A stretch of DNA of 64,000 nt from Hominifimenecus microfluidus (GCA_020687485.1 JAJEQR010000010.1:43660-107659); one strand, 5' to 3'. Shown: positions 42,583-51,809, numbered from the stretch's first letter. The notes: generated by a model not told the origin, from the letters alone. A program made the numbers and translations.

Positions 42583-43716
42583 ATGAAGATGAAAAAAGTG
42601 ATTTCCCTCGTACTCAGTGCAGCAATGGCGGCTTCCTTGTGCGGCTGCCTGGGAGGCTCCAACGCAGCAACGACCGCAGCAGAGAGCAGTGCTGCCGGAA
42701 GCGCTGCAGTAGCCGGTGAGGAGACGACAGCGGCGGCTGCAGCCGAGACGAAAGAGCATTCCGCAGACGCTGTAGGTCTGAAGCTCTCCACCACCATCAA
42801 GGAGCTGGAGCTTACGACCGTTCCGAATGGTATGGGTGTACAGGCCATGGCAGATTATCTGGATGAACAGGACGGCGGCGTCTATCTCGATATGTATCTG
42901 GACGGTGTGCTGGGAAGCAGTACTGATGAGCTCCTTGGCGGTGCACAGACCGGCGCCTTCGATATGGTAGCACTTTCCTTCGGTAACTGGGGCGACTACA
43001 CGGACGGCTTTGCCGCACTGAGCATCCCTTACCTCTTCACCAGCAGCGAACAGGTATACGCCTACATCGACGGACCGGAAGGCGACGCCATGAAGCAGCA
43101 GGTCGAGGAAGATACCGGCATGGTGGTTCTGGCTTTCCTGGATGTCGGATTTCGTAACATCACGAACAGTCGCGGCCCGATCAAGACGCCGGATGACGTC
43201 AAGGGACTGAAGCTGAGAACACAGAATGACCGTTATCAGATCGCGGCTCTGGAAGCACTGGGCGCGACTTGCTCTGTAATCTCTTTCTCTGAGTTGTATT
43301 CTTCCCTGCAGCAGGGACTGGTAGACGCGCAGGAGAACCCGATCATCAACACCTACACGAACAAGTTCTATGAGGTTCAGGATTACATGACCCTGACCCG
43401 CCATGCATACACCTGCACGATCCTTGCGATCTCCAGAGAATCTCTGGACAAGCTGACTCCCGAACAGCAGCAGCTCGTTCTGGATGCCGGCAAGGTTGCT
43501 CAGGATACCGCAAGAGAGAAGCTGGTAGAAGTGGAAGATGATTACCTGGAGAAGCTGGGTAAGGAAATGGAGATCTACGATCCGACGCAGGAAGAGCTGG
43601 AAGCCTTCCAGAAGGTAGCGATGACGTCCTGGGATATCATCGAACAGGATATGGGAAGTGAGAAGTTCAACGAAATCGTAAATGCGGCACAGGAGATTGC
43701 CGATTCCCTGAAATAA
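42583..43716 (+). CDS. dctP: TRAP transporter solute-binding lipoprotein (DctP family)
   Basis: A 377-residue exported lipoprotein: signal (about 1-20) with lipobox SLCGC (Cys about 22), an Ala/Glu/Thr-rich linker and a DctP domain (about 65-377). Motifs include DELLGGAQTGAFDMVALSFG (about 112), RNITNSRGPIKTPDDVKGLKLRTQNDRYQIAALEALGA in parts (about 188-225), and the ligand-clamp region SELYSSLQQGLVDAQENPIINTY (about 238). It would catch a C4- or sugar-type acid for the DctQM permease. SD AAAGGAGGAAGAACATT. Confidence 0.93.
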   Translation: MKMKKVISLVLSAAMAASLCGCLGGSNAATTAAESSAAGSAAVAGEETTAAAAAETKEHSADAVGLKLSTTIKELELTTVPNGMGVQAMADYLDEQDGGVYLDMYLDGVLGSSTDELLGGAQTGAFDMVALSFGNWGDYTDGFAALSIPYLFTSSEQVYAYIDGPEGDAMKQQVEEDTGMVVLAFLDVGFRNITNSRGPIKTPDDVKGLKLRTQNDRYQIAALEALGATCSVISFSELYSSLQQGLVDAQENPIINTYTNKFYEVQDYMTLTRHAYTCTILAISRESLDKLTPEQQQLVLDAGKVAQDTAREKLVEVEDDYLEKLGKEMEIYDPTQEELEAFQKVAMTSWDIIEQDMGSEKFNEIVNAAQEIADSLK

Positions 43717-43725
43717 GATCTGGTT

Positions 43726-43758
43726 CCGGGAGGACGCCTGTCATCGGACGTCCTCCGG
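43726..43758 (+). terminator. Intercistronic hairpin between dctP and dctQ
   Basis: CCGGGAGGACG (43726-43736) pairs with CGTCCTCCGG (43749-43758). No T-run, so it probably lowers downstream expression or protects the 3' end of the abundant dctP message rather than fully ending it (inference). Confidence 0.6.
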
Positions 43759-43790
43759 CAAACGAAAGACAGAAAGGAAACAGAGCGGGT

Positions 43791-44390
43791 ATGGATATGA
43801 AAGAAAAGGAAAAAGAAAAGATAACGTTAAAGAAAATCCTGAATGAATTCGAAATCTACATCGGGACGGTCGTCTTTCTGGCACTTACGGCGCTTCTGAC
43901 GATTCAGGTCGTTTCCCGATATGTATTTAAGCACTCGTTCACCTGGACAGAGGAAGCCGCAGTCGTGATGTTCGTCTGGCTGATCTATCTGGGCGTCGCA
44001 GCGGCAGTAACCAAGAGAAAACACCTGAAGATTGATGCGCTGATCACCGTGCTCCCTTTCAAAGGTAAGAAGGTGCTTCTGATTCTTGACAATGTGATCT
44101 GCTTCGGTTTCTGTATCGGCATTGTCCCTCCGTTCACCAGCATCATCCGCAATCAGATCGAGAAGAACGCGGTAACTTCGCTGCTTCGCTGGCCCAAGGC
44201 GGTCATCTACAGCATCATTCCGATCTGCATGGTGCTGACCTGCATCCGTCTCGTCCAGGACACGATCCGTCTCTGCAAAGAGAACGAGAAGGAACTGGGA
44301 CAGTCGAAACCTACCATCGACATTGAAGCGCTGGAGCGTCAGGCCGCAGCGTTGAAGGCACAGAAAGAACAAGTAAAGGAGGCAAAATAA
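43791..44390 (+). CDS. dctQ: TRAP transporter small permease (DctQ family)
   Basis: A 199-residue membrane protein with four hydrophobic segments (about 22-45, 60-80, 100-122, 140-160). LTIQVVSRYVFKHSFTWTEEAAVVMFVWLIYLGVAAAV in parts, around residues 40-75, is the DctQ signature, and KRKHLKIDALITVLP follows. A charged tail (about 165-199) reaches into the cytosol. It overlaps dctM by one base (ATAATGG at 44388-44392), indicating coupled expression. Confidence 0.92.
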   Translation: MDMKEKEKEKITLKKILNEFEIYIGTVVFLALTALLTIQVVSRYVFKHSFTWTEEAAVVMFVWLIYLGVAAAVTKRKHLKIDALITVLPFKGKKVLLILDNVICFGFCIGIVPPFTSIIRNQIEKNAVTSLLRWPKAVIYSIIPICMVLTCIRLVQDTIRLCKENEKELGQSKPTIDIEALERQAAALKAQKEQVKEAK

Positions 44391-45673
44391 TGGATGTAGC
44401 AGTACTCTTCCTTGTGATGGCAGTCTGCCTGGCGATCGGTGTTCCCATCGGTGTCAGCCTGGCCCTGTCCATGTTCGCATTGCTTCTGGTAAATCCCGTT
44501 ACAACGACAACCTTTATCACACAATCCATGTATTCCGGCGTCGCTTCGTTCACCATGCTGGCCCTGCCTTTCTTCGTGCTGGCCGGCAGCATCATGGATA
44601 CCGGCGGTATCTCGAAGCGTATCGTAGCTGTAGCGAACAGCCTGGTCGGAAATATCACTGGCGGTCTCGGCATCGTTACGATCATCGCCTGCATGTTCTT
44701 CGGCGCGATCTCCGGTTCCGCACCGGCAACGGTAGCAGCCATCGGTGCAATCATGATTCCCCAGATGATCATTAACGGTTATGACACTCCCTATGCTACC
44801 GGCCTGGTGGCAGTTGCGGGAAGCCTTGGCGTCGTGGTTCCGCCCAGTTATCCCATGGTTATCTATGGCGTAACCAACAACGTATCCATCGGCGCACTGT
44901 TTATGGCAGGCATCGGCCCGGCACTTGTCGTAGGCGGCGTTCTCATGATCTTCAACTATTTCTACTGTAAGAAGAAAGGCTATAAGGGAACCGGCGAGAA
45001 ATTCAACATCCGCAACGTCGGACACGCGATCTGGAACGGCAAAGCAGCTCTCCTGATGCCGATCATCATCCTTGGCGGTATCTATAGCGGCTTCTTCACT
45101 CCGACCGAAGCGGCAGTGGTATCCGTGGTCTACGGAATCATCATCGGCGTATTCGTCTATAAGGAGCTTACGCTCAAAAAGGTGGTCGGAATGTTCCGCG
45201 ATAACGTTGCATTTATCGGCGGTATGATGTTCACCTTCGCACCGGCAGCAGCGCTCGGCTCCGTATTCTCCTATCTGGGGATCCAGAAAGCCATCAGCGC
45301 ATTCTTCCTGGGAATCAGCACGAATCCCTACATCATCCTGATGCTGGTATTCCTGATCCTGACCATTGCCGGTATGTTCGTACAGACGACGCCTTGCGTG
45401 ATCATCCTGTCCCCGATCCTTCTGGCAGTTGTACAGTCCGTAGGCATTGATCCGATTCACTTCGGCGTTATCATGACGCTGGCACTCTGCATCGCATTCG
45501 TAACGCCTCCGGTTGCCTCGAACATGTTCGTTGCCATGACGATGACAGGCCTCAGTATGAACAAGATCGTAAAGGTCTCCCTGCCGTTGATCCTGGCGCT
45601 GTTTATCGCACTCTTTATCTGCGGATTTGTTCCTCAGATCAGTCTGGGACTCGTGCAGCTGTTTGGGATGTAG
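44390..45673 (+). CDS. dctM: TRAP transporter large permease (DctM family)
   Basis: A 427-residue polytopic membrane protein with about twelve segments. It carries AVCLAIGVPIGVSLALSMFALLL (start), LALPFFVLAGSIMDTGGISKRIV (about 63), GAISGSAPATVAAIGAIMIPQM (about 105), GSLGVVVPPSYPMVIYG (about 148) and MFVQTTPCVIILSPILLAV (about 328). These are standard for the Na+-coupled transport subunit of TRAP systems. Immediately after its stop lies the structured element 45684-45827. Confidence 0.95.
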   Translation: MDVAVLFLVMAVCLAIGVPIGVSLALSMFALLLVNPVTTTTFITQSMYSGVASFTMLALPFFVLAGSIMDTGGISKRIVAVANSLVGNITGGLGIVTIIACMFFGAISGSAPATVAAIGAIMIPQMIINGYDTPYATGLVAVAGSLGVVVPPSYPMVIYGVTNNVSIGALFMAGIGPALVVGGVLMIFNYFYCKKKGYKGTGEKFNIRNVGHAIWNGKAALLMPIIILGGIYSGFFTPTEAAVVSVVYGIIIGVFVYKELTLKKVVGMFRDNVAFIGGMMFTFAPAAALGSVFSYLGIQKAISAFFLGISTNPYIILMLVFLILTIAGMFVQTTPCVIILSPILLAVVQSVGIDPIHFGVIMTLALCIAFVTPPVASNMFVAMTMTGLSMNKIVKVSLPLILALFIALFICGFVPQISLGLVQLFGM

Positions 45674-45683
45674 CGAATAAAAG

Positions 45684-45827
45684 CCCGTACGGCAGCCACG
45701 AAAGAGCCATGCTCGCATGAGCGAATTCGTGGATATCGGACGGGCAAAACGTATGAGCAAGAAGGCGGATACGCCGGATTGCGAATACGGGTGTGGATTG
45801 CGAGAGTGCGCAGCACGGAGCAATCCG
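45684..45827 (+). ncRNA. Structured repeat element, copy 1 (after dctM)
   Basis: About 145 nt with four nested or adjacent hairpins: CCCGT/ACGGG closing a stem with CCACGAA/TTCGTGG and inner GCTC-GCAT-GAGC; GGCG-GATA-CGCC; and a 3' stem GGATTGC/GCAATCC with inner GTGC-GCA-GCAC. It has strong similarity to 63621-63766, especially the block around GAGCAAGAAGGCGGATACGCC-like sequence (about 45753-45773). It begins 11 nt after the stop codon, following ATAAAAG as in the other copy. Family unknown to me. Confidence 0.6.
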
Positions 45828-45899
45828 CTTTTGTGAAGATTTCTTGTGAAAATTTTCCTGAAGCCTTTGAGCCTGTTTTTACAGAAAGGACGTCAAAAT

Positions 45900-47219
45900 A
45901 TGCGAGTAGTTCTTTGCGGAGATATGCTATTCTCTAGCCGGAACCTGGCGAAGCGCCTGAGTCCGGAAGTCGTAAAAATCCTGAAAGAAGCGGACGCTGT
46001 ATTCTGCAACGCGGAATTCAGCACTCCGAAGCGCGGAACACCTCCGGGACTGTGCATGTACTTAACCTCCGTCCCGCAGGAGATTCAGGATGAATTTGTT
46101 GACCTGAACATTCACTTGGTCGGCTTCGCCAACAATCACACCTGCGATTACGGCTGGCAGGGTTGCCTTGGCACGATCGAGGCGGCGGAAGCCAGGAAAA
46201 TCCAGCCCTGTGGCATCGGAAGAAACCTGGAGGATGCCCGTCGCGCCCGCTTCCTGGATACCGTAAATGGTCGCGTTGGCGTAGTAGCCGCCGACTCCAC
46301 CTGGTCCGAGCGGGCGCTGGCCTGCAACGCCGGAGCCGATACGGTAGCCCGACCGGGACTTGCGCCCCTGCGTTGGGGCCGCACCTACGTCCTTCCGGAG
46401 GAGGAATTCGAACAGATCCGGAAGATCGACAAGGCACTTGGCACTTATGACAGCATGATGGAAGTCAGCCGGGTAGAGACCTGGGCACTGCCGGATAAGA
46501 ACCATATCAAGTTCGGTTCCGCTATGGAAGGCTTCCTTCCCATCGAGAAAGGCGAAAAAGCAGAAGTAAAAACATTTGTGAACGAAGAGGATGAAGCAGC
46601 TCTGATTAAAAGCATCCGTGACGCCCGCCGCCGTTCCGATGTAGTCATCGCCAGTCTTCACAGCCATGAGGGCGTGAACGAGAACTGGTATGCGCCGGTT
46701 CCGCCCATCTTCGTGGAGGAATATGCGCATAAGGTCATCGATGCCGGGGCAGACGCCTTCGTCGGCCATGGCGCACACTACGCCCGAGGTGTGGAAATCT
46801 ATAAGGGACACCCGATCTTCTACAATCTGGGAAGCCTGATTATGGAATTCGAAGCCGGGGAATCCATGATCTCTCCGGAAATGTACCATACCTATCATCT
46901 GCCGCCGGATGCCAGACCCTCCGACCTGCACGGCAACCGCGCCAAGAATCCGGATGGCAGCTGGAACGGATTCTACGCCGAGCGCCGTTTCTCCCTGAAC
47001 TACATGGTTATCATGGATATCGAGGGCGATCAGGTCGAGTACACGCTAGTTCCTCTGGATCTCGACATGCGCCGGGACAACTGCCTGAAGCGCGGCCTGC
47101 CGGAAATCCCCGAAGAAGAAGTAGGGCAGGAGATCACCGCATTCCTCACCGAAATGAGTAAAAAGTATAGAACACAGTTCACATATCATGCCGATACACG
47201 GATGATGAAGGTGAAGTGA
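45900..47219 (+). CDS. CapA family protein (metallophosphatase-like)
   Basis: A 439-residue protein of the CapA/PgsA family (calcineurin-like metallophosphoesterase fold). Blocks are VVLCGDMLFSSRNL (about 4), ADAVFCNAEFSTPKRG (about 32), HLVGFANNHTCDYGWQG (about 72), VVIASLHSHEGVNENWY (about 245), ADAFVGHGAHYARGVEIY (about 283) and PIFYNLGSLIMEFEAG. No signal peptide or membrane segment is visible, unlike capsule CapA, so it acts in the cytosol. Its position behind the TRAP operon suggests a role in degrading the imported compound (inference), for example a poly- or amido-acid. ATG 45900 with AGAAAGGACGTC upstream. Confidence 0.8.
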   Translation: MRVVLCGDMLFSSRNLAKRLSPEVVKILKEADAVFCNAEFSTPKRGTPPGLCMYLTSVPQEIQDEFVDLNIHLVGFANNHTCDYGWQGCLGTIEAAEARKIQPCGIGRNLEDARRARFLDTVNGRVGVVAADSTWSERALACNAGADTVARPGLAPLRWGRTYVLPEEEFEQIRKIDKALGTYDSMMEVSRVETWALPDKNHIKFGSAMEGFLPIEKGEKAEVKTFVNEEDEAALIKSIRDARRRSDVVIASLHSHEGVNENWYAPVPPIFVEEYAHKVIDAGADAFVGHGAHYARGVEIYKGHPIFYNLGSLIMEFEAGESMISPEMYHTYHLPPDARPSDLHGNRAKNPDGSWNGFYAERRFSLNYMVIMDIEGDQVEYTLVPLDLDMRRDNCLKRGLPEIPEEEVGQEITAFLTEMSKKYRTQFTYHADTRMMKVK

Positions 47220-47257
47220 AGATGAAAAAGAAGTGGTAGTGTGTAGAAAAAGAAGAA

Positions 47258-47299
47258 AAAATCCCGCAGACCGGTTACAGAGCTGGCTGCGGGATTTTT
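47258..47299 (+). terminator. Terminator after the CapA gene
   Basis: AAATCCCGCAG (47258-47268) pairs with CTGCGGGATTT (47287-47297), with an A-run before and T-run after. The stretch 47300-47544 shows nothing else recognisable. Confidence 0.85.
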
Positions 47300-47544
47300 A
47301 TTATGCTATGTATTATGCTGCCTACGTGATAATACCATAGTAGATAAGAAAAACATTTCAATTATCAAATGACCTTTATCCACGCAGCGATGGCGGTCCA
47401 TAGTGCTATACAGGCGATTCCAGTCTCTTAATAGTCACATTTTATCGCAGCTTGACGGTTGTTTTCAATATGTGTCATTCTCTGTGTCAGTTTTTTTTAA
47501 TCAAAAACAGTAGTGGCTTTTTAATAACATTATTCCGAATCGGA

Positions 47545-47573
47545 TTGACAAAGTTCTTTAAAATGGTCATACT
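47545..47573 (+). promoter_or_regulatory. Promoter of the AAA/PD-(D/E)XK gene
   Basis: TTGACA (47545-47550), a 17-nt spacer and CATACT (47568-47573), about 33 nt before ATG. Confidence 0.55.
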
Positions 47574-47605
47574 GTACATAGAATATTGTTCGAGGAGGAT
47601 GTTCT

Positions 47606-49465
47606 ATGGCGGAAATGATCTCGGTAAGAGAAGCGGCGGAGCGCTGGCAGATAACGGAGCGGAGAGTATCGACCCTGTGCAAGGACGGAAAAATCGCAGG
47701 AGCGGAAAAGCAGGGGAAACGCTGGATGATTCCGGCGGATACGCAGAAGCCGGTGGATCAGCGAATCCGGACAGGTGCTTACCGGAAAACAGAACGTGCA
47801 TCCAGACTTCCCCTGCCGATCGGCGTCTCCAGCTACCGACTGACATCATCAGAATACTACTACATTGACAAGACTTTGATGATTCGGGATTTCATTGATG
47901 AACGGCCGATGGTGACGCTGTTTACCCGCCCGCGCCGATTTGGAAAAACTCTCAATATGGATATGTTGCGCACTTATTTCGAGAAGAGTGCCGAGGATAC
48001 CTCTGTTTATTTTCGGGATAAGAAAATCTGGAGCTGCGGGCAGAAGTACAGAAATTATCAGGGAAAATATCCGGTGATTTTCCTGACGTTCAAGGACGTA
48101 AAATTTGATACCTGGGAGGAGACCTTTGCAGCCATCCGGGATATATTTGCCAGGGAGGCTCAGCGCCATAAAGAACTGCAAAGCGGTGAGAAATGCGATG
48201 CGTACAGCCGAAAAATCTATGAAAAGCTGGCAGATGGCAAGAGCAGCGAGGTGGAGCTGGCATCGGCGCTTCTGGATCTGTCTGCTCTGCTCCACACGTA
48301 TTATGGTATTGCACCCATCATTATTATCGACGAGTACGATACGCCCATTCAGCAGGGGTACATGAAGGGGTATTATGACGAGGTCATCCGTTTTATGCGC
48401 AACCTGTTCTCCGGCGGGTTCAAGGATAATCCGCATTTGTCCTTCGGCTTTCTCACCGGAATTCTGCGTGTGGCGAAAGAAAGCATCTTCAGCGGAATGA
48501 ACAACCTGTCTATTCATTCTGTGCTGGATAATAAATACAGCGCCTACTTTGGATTTACTGGCGATGAGGTGATGGAAATGGCGAGATACTACGGCGCTTC
48601 CGATAAGTACGAGGAGCTTTGTCAGTGGTATGACGGGTATCGCTTCGGGAAGACGGAAATCTTTAATCCGTGGTCTGTGGTCAGCTATTTCAGCAATGAA
48701 TGTGAGCCTAGGCCGTACTGGATGTCTACAGGTAGCAACGACATTATCGGCGAGGTGCTTGCAGGGGCAGATGAAGAGATTTATCAGCGCCTGACCGCGC
48801 TGCTGAATGGGGAGACATTTACCACATTTATTGATACCGGCGTGATCTATCCGCAGATTCGGAGCAACCCTTATACAATCTACAGTTTCCTGCTGATGAC
48901 GGGATATCTGAAGACGCTGAACACCACAATGGCCTTCAACGGGGATTTTATGTGCGAGGTCGCGCTGCCGAACCGGGAAATTTCTCTGGTATATAATAAG
49001 GAAATCCTGCAGCGGCTGGAGAATCTGATTCTTCCGTCTACCGCGATTTCAATTCAGGAAGCAATCTTCTCCGGCGATAATGTACGGTTGAAGTCACAGA
49101 TACAAACGCTGTTGATTCAATCTGTGAGCTCCTTCGATACTGCCGGAGAAAATTTTTACCATGGATTTATGCTGGGACTGTGCGCTTTAACGGGCGGTTC
49201 ATTTGTAACCTCCAACCGGGAATCCGGCGATGGACGCTATGATATTCAGTTAAAACCTGTCAAAAAAGGACTTCCGGGTATCTTGATTGAACTAAAGGCA
49301 GAGAAAGATTGCAGCGTGGAAAAATTAAAGAAATTGTCGGAGACTGCGCTGCAGCAGATCAATGATAAGAGGTATGACACAGAGTTGCTCAGTGCAGGAG
49401 TCAGGACGATTTATAAGTATGGCGTAGCCTTCAGCGGGAAAAAGGTGGAAGTGATAGTAGGGTAA
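47606..49465 (+). CDS. AAA-ATPase-like / PD-(D/E)XK protein with N-terminal HTH
   Basis: A 619-residue protein in three parts. Residues 1-45 form an excisionase/MerR-type HTH (ISVREAAERWQITERRVSTLCKDGKIAGAEKQGKRWMIP in parts). About 70-330 is the AAA_ATPase-like domain (PIGVSSYRLTSSEYYYIDKT, Walker A TRPRRFGKTLNMDMLR with GKT, Walker B IIIIDEYDTPIQQ, then FSFGFLTGILRVAKESIFSG-like FGFLTGILRVAKESIFSG). About 510-619 is a PD-(D/E)XK nuclease-like domain (ESGDGRYDIQLKP, GILIELKAEKD). This family is widespread in gut anaerobes, often in many copies; its function is unsettled (defence or mobility proposed). SD CGAGGAGGATGTTCT. A decayed relative lies at 61937-62383. Confidence 0.85.
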   Translation: MAEMISVREAAERWQITERRVSTLCKDGKIAGAEKQGKRWMIPADTQKPVDQRIRTGAYRKTERASRLPLPIGVSSYRLTSSEYYYIDKTLMIRDFIDERPMVTLFTRPRRFGKTLNMDMLRTYFEKSAEDTSVYFRDKKIWSCGQKYRNYQGKYPVIFLTFKDVKFDTWEETFAAIRDIFAREAQRHKELQSGEKCDAYSRKIYEKLADGKSSEVELASALLDLSALLHTYYGIAPIIIIDEYDTPIQQGYMKGYYDEVIRFMRNLFSGGFKDNPHLSFGFLTGILRVAKESIFSGMNNLSIHSVLDNKYSAYFGFTGDEVMEMARYYGASDKYEELCQWYDGYRFGKTEIFNPWSVVSYFSNECEPRPYWMSTGSNDIIGEVLAGADEEIYQRLTALLNGETFTTFIDTGVIYPQIRSNPYTIYSFLLMTGYLKTLNTTMAFNGDFMCEVALPNREISLVYNKEILQRLENLILPSTAISIQEAIFSGDNVRLKSQIQTLLIQSVSSFDTAGENFYHGFMLGLCALTGGSFVTSNRESGDGRYDIQLKPVKKGLPGILIELKAEKDCSVEKLKKLSETALQQINDKRYDTELLSAGVRTIYKYGVAFSGKKVEVIVG

Positions 49466-49488
49466 GCTGCTACTTTGGGGTATAACAA

Positions 49489-49517
49489 GGCCGGAAGCAC
49501 ATGGCGTGCTTCCGGCC
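49489..49517. terminator. Hairpin between convergent AAA and DUF4214 genes
   Basis: GGCCGGAAGCAC / GTGCTTCCGGCC, perfect 12-bp stem with loop ATGGC. No strong T-run. Confidence 0.75.
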
Positions 49518-49602
49518 GATACTGTTATCGTTGCCGTATTCTTATGCTTCTTAATCTCCTGCAACCCCTTGGTGACCGGATATGTAACGTTAATATGTAA
49601 CC

Positions 49603-51270
49603 CTACAGTCCAAGGAGCTCTTTGGTGTCTTGGTTCTGGGAGACGGCTTCTTCCCAGCTTCCTTCGTAGATTTCTCCGAAGGTTGACCAGTGGCTTGCTT
49701 CCAGCCACTTTTCGTACATGTCGTTCCAGTCATCATCGGAGACCTCTTTTCCATTTATCGTATTCGCCGAGTCCAATCTGGTATAGTCAATCATTTCGTA
49801 GATTTTTTTGAAGTCATTCCCGGAGTATCCGTAAATATCGAAAGAAATAATCTTGGCTGTCCGACGGTTGGGATACTGGTGGCTTACGAAATACGTGTTT
49901 CCGTCTATCGTAGGAAGTTCAATATACAGGTTGTTGAACTTCTGTGCATGTTTGGAAGCCAGCAGAGTGAGATCGTGTCCGGTGTAATTCCAGACTTCCG
50001 CGTAGGTAATCCAGTCATCTACGTAGATCAGTAGAAGCTGCGGCTGGCTGTTTTCCTTAAAGTTCACAAGCTTCATATAAGAAAGTCCGGACATAAAGGG
50101 CTGCGGGTAGGCCGTCGTGTCATTGGTAATCTCTGCGCCGCCGTATTTCTGCTCATATTCCTGGATTTTTTTTGCATAAGCCTGCTGCCAAGTCTGTTCT
50201 ATACCGATAAAGGTTCCTTTTCCTGACTGTACGCCGTAAGACGCACAGATTTTCTGGAATTCATCGGAATCCCCGAAATCATTGAAGACGGAAATCCAGG
50301 ACTGGCCGTTTTCGATGGCGCGAATCCAGGCTCTCCATCCGGCGCTGTCCGGGTTTCGGTCCATAAAGACATGATACAGAGTCTCTACATAGGCGGAATT
50401 CGAGAGATTCTTTTTCAGGAACTCATCGGAGAAGAGAAAGCCGTGGGCGACTTCTTTTGCGGTGTTCTGTCCATTCAGAAGCACGCTGCACCAGGCATTC
50501 AGGCCGTCAGTATCCGCTTTTCTCCCCAGACACAGCTGATAGCAGCGAATGACAAACTTGGTGATGTTCTCATTCTGATCTCTCGGCTCCGTTAAAACGG
50601 CGTTCCCGCGCAGGATTCCATAGGACTGGCAAATCTGCGTAAATTCCGGCGACTCTGCGAAGCCGCGGAAAACGTGCATACGTGAAAGTCCGCTGTCCAG
50701 AACATTCTGCCATGCCTTCAGACCGGCGGCGTCGGCATCACGGCCAAGGAAGGTATCGTAAAGAATTTCGATATATTCCGTATCACTCATTTTGCGGGAC
50801 TGGAATTCTTTGCTCTCGATAAAGCCCTGCGCTACTTTTGCGCCCTGCTCTTTGCCGGATTTCAATACTTCTGTCCATGCAGCCAGACCGTTCGGATCGG
50901 CGTTCCGCCCTAAAATATTCGAGTATAAGCGGGAAACGAAATTTTGAACCGGGTCGGAGCTGAGAGAAGCCACGGAATCTTCCAGGGTTTCCTTTTCCAG
51001 GAATTCCGGAAAGAAAGCTTCGCAGGTTTCTTTGTAAACAGGTGTATTGTCCTGCTCGTCAGCTTCGGATTCCTCAGCCGGAGCTTCCTGCATATTCAAA
51101 TCTTCTTCAGATTCCTGAACCGGAGCTTCCTGCATATCCAGAATTTCTTCAGATTCCTGCATCAGAGCTTCTGCAGATTCTGCACCGGAAGTTGTGGCAT
51201 ACACGGGAACGACAGGTGCTGCTGTCATACATCCGGCAAGCAGCAGGCTGAGCATTTGCTTATTCTTCAT
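49603..51270 (-). CDS. Secreted DUF4214-repeat protein
   Basis: A 555-residue exported protein. A signal peptide (about 1-27, LSLLLAGCMTAAPVVPVYA) is followed by an acidic stretch with two to three MQEAP(V/A)-(Q/E)ESEE units (about 35-75). Then come two pairs of DUF4214 repeats (about 100-350), each with the pattern LGR-x-A-D-x-x-G-L-x-x-W: ILGRNADPNGLAAWTEVL, FLGRDADAAGLKAWQNVL, CLGRKADTDGLNAWCSVL and MDRNPDSAGWRAWIRAI. The C-terminal 180 residues (SYMKLVNFKENSQPQLLLIYVD...) form a separate, beta-rich domain. A surface or extracellular matrix role is likely (inference). The second ATG of ATGATG gives the best distance from AAGGAGG. Confidence 0.82.
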   Translation of the reverse strand: MKNKQMLSLLLAGCMTAAPVVPVYATTSGAESAEALMQESEEILDMQEAPVQESEEDLNMQEAPAEESEADEQDNTPVYKETCEAFFPEFLEKETLEDSVASLSSDPVQNFVSRLYSNILGRNADPNGLAAWTEVLKSGKEQGAKVAQGFIESKEFQSRKMSDTEYIEILYDTFLGRDADAAGLKAWQNVLDSGLSRMHVFRGFAESPEFTQICQSYGILRGNAVLTEPRDQNENITKFVIRCYQLCLGRKADTDGLNAWCSVLLNGQNTAKEVAHGFLFSDEFLKKNLSNSAYVETLYHVFMDRNPDSAGWRAWIRAIENGQSWISVFNDFGDSDEFQKICASYGVQSGKGTFIGIEQTWQQAYAKKIQEYEQKYGGAEITNDTTAYPQPFMSGLSYMKLVNFKENSQPQLLLIYVDDWITYAEVWNYTGHDLTLLASKHAQKFNNLYIELPTIDGNTYFVSHQYPNRRTAKIISFDIYGYSGNDFKKIYEMIDYTRLDSANTINGKEVSDDDWNDMYEKWLEASHWSTFGEIYEGSWEEAVSQNQDTKELLGL

Positions 51271-51301
51271 CATAATCCTCCTTAATAATCGTAATAAGCT
51301 T

Positions 51302-51330
51302 ATTATAATAGGTTCTAAGCATATAGTCAA
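51302..51330 (-). promoter_or_regulatory. Promoter of the DUF4214 gene
   Basis: On the minus strand TTGACT (51325-51330), a 17-nt spacer and a perfect TATAAT (51302-51307). Confidence 0.8.
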
Positions 51331-51420
51331 TATGTGCCACCATTTGTGTCTGCTTTTCCGGCGGAAAAAGTACAAATAAAAGAATATGTATATAGAGAAG
51401 GAATTTCCCCGAAAAACCTC

Positions 51421-51448
51421 TTGCATTTCCGCTGATTTCATGTATAGT
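51421..51448 (+). promoter_or_regulatory. Promoter of the SAM riboswitch-metK transcript
   Basis: TTGCAT (51421-51426), a 16-nt spacer and TATAGT (51443-51448), ending 25 nt before the riboswitch. Confidence 0.65.
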
Positions 51449-51472
51449 ATATAACTGAAAAAGAGATAACGA

Positions 51473-51622
51473 ACTTCTTATTCAGAGTGCTGGAGACCCA
51501 AGGATCTGTGATAGCACGGCAACCCCTGAAACACGGAAGGTGCCAACCTGAGCGAGCAAATCGAACAATAAGAGGATTCGCTGAATGAATATTCACGGGT
51601 CCGCTTAGCGGGCCCGTTTTCT
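51473..51622 (+). promoter_or_regulatory. SAM-I (S-box) riboswitch with terminator
   Basis: The closing helix P1 is ACTTCTTATT (51473-51482) with AATAAGAG (51567-51574). Inside are the S-box landmarks CAGAGTGCTGGAGA, AGCACGGCAACCCC and GGAAGGTGCCAACCTGAGCGAG. The terminator is CGGGTCCGC-TTA-GCGGGCCCG (51596-51617) with TTTTCTT. With SAM bound, P1 forms and transcription ends; at low SAM, metK is made. This is a normal circuit for S-adenosylmethionine synthetase. Confidence 0.9.
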
Positions 51623-51667
51623 TATGCTGAGGATAAGACGATCGCCTGCGCCTTCCTCTTTTTCATG

Positions 51668-51809
51668 TAATTATTCAGAGCCATGCGGATTTTGAGCAAA
51701 TGTACGAATCATGCTTGCATGTATGAATGCATTTGGAAAAATCCATATGGCGAGAAGCCACAGCGAGATGAAGCGTAAGCGAAATCGAGCTGGAGCTCTG
51801 AATAGTTAT
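51668..51809 (+). repeat. Full-length interspersed inverted-repeat element (copy A), inside the metK leader
   Basis: About 142 bp. The ends TAATTATTCAGAGC and AGCTCTGAATAGTTA are inverted repeats. The interior folds into arms: GGATTTTGAGCAAATG with CATTTGGAAAAATCC around CATGC-TT-GCATG; GGC-GAGA-AGCC; and AGC-GTAA-GC. Nearly the same sequence occurs at 59489-59629. It lies between the riboswitch terminator and the metK SD. TTCAT stands beside both ends. Confidence 0.85.

Noticed and set aside
44339..45823. 494-codon open frame on the minus strand
   Set aside because: Antisense to dctM; composition (His/Asp/Cys-rich) is typical of a shadow frame.
50944..51285. Open frame on the plus strand opposite the acidic repeats of the DUF4214 gene
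   Set aside because: Its apparent repeats are only the complement of the MQEAP-ESEE repeats in the real gene.
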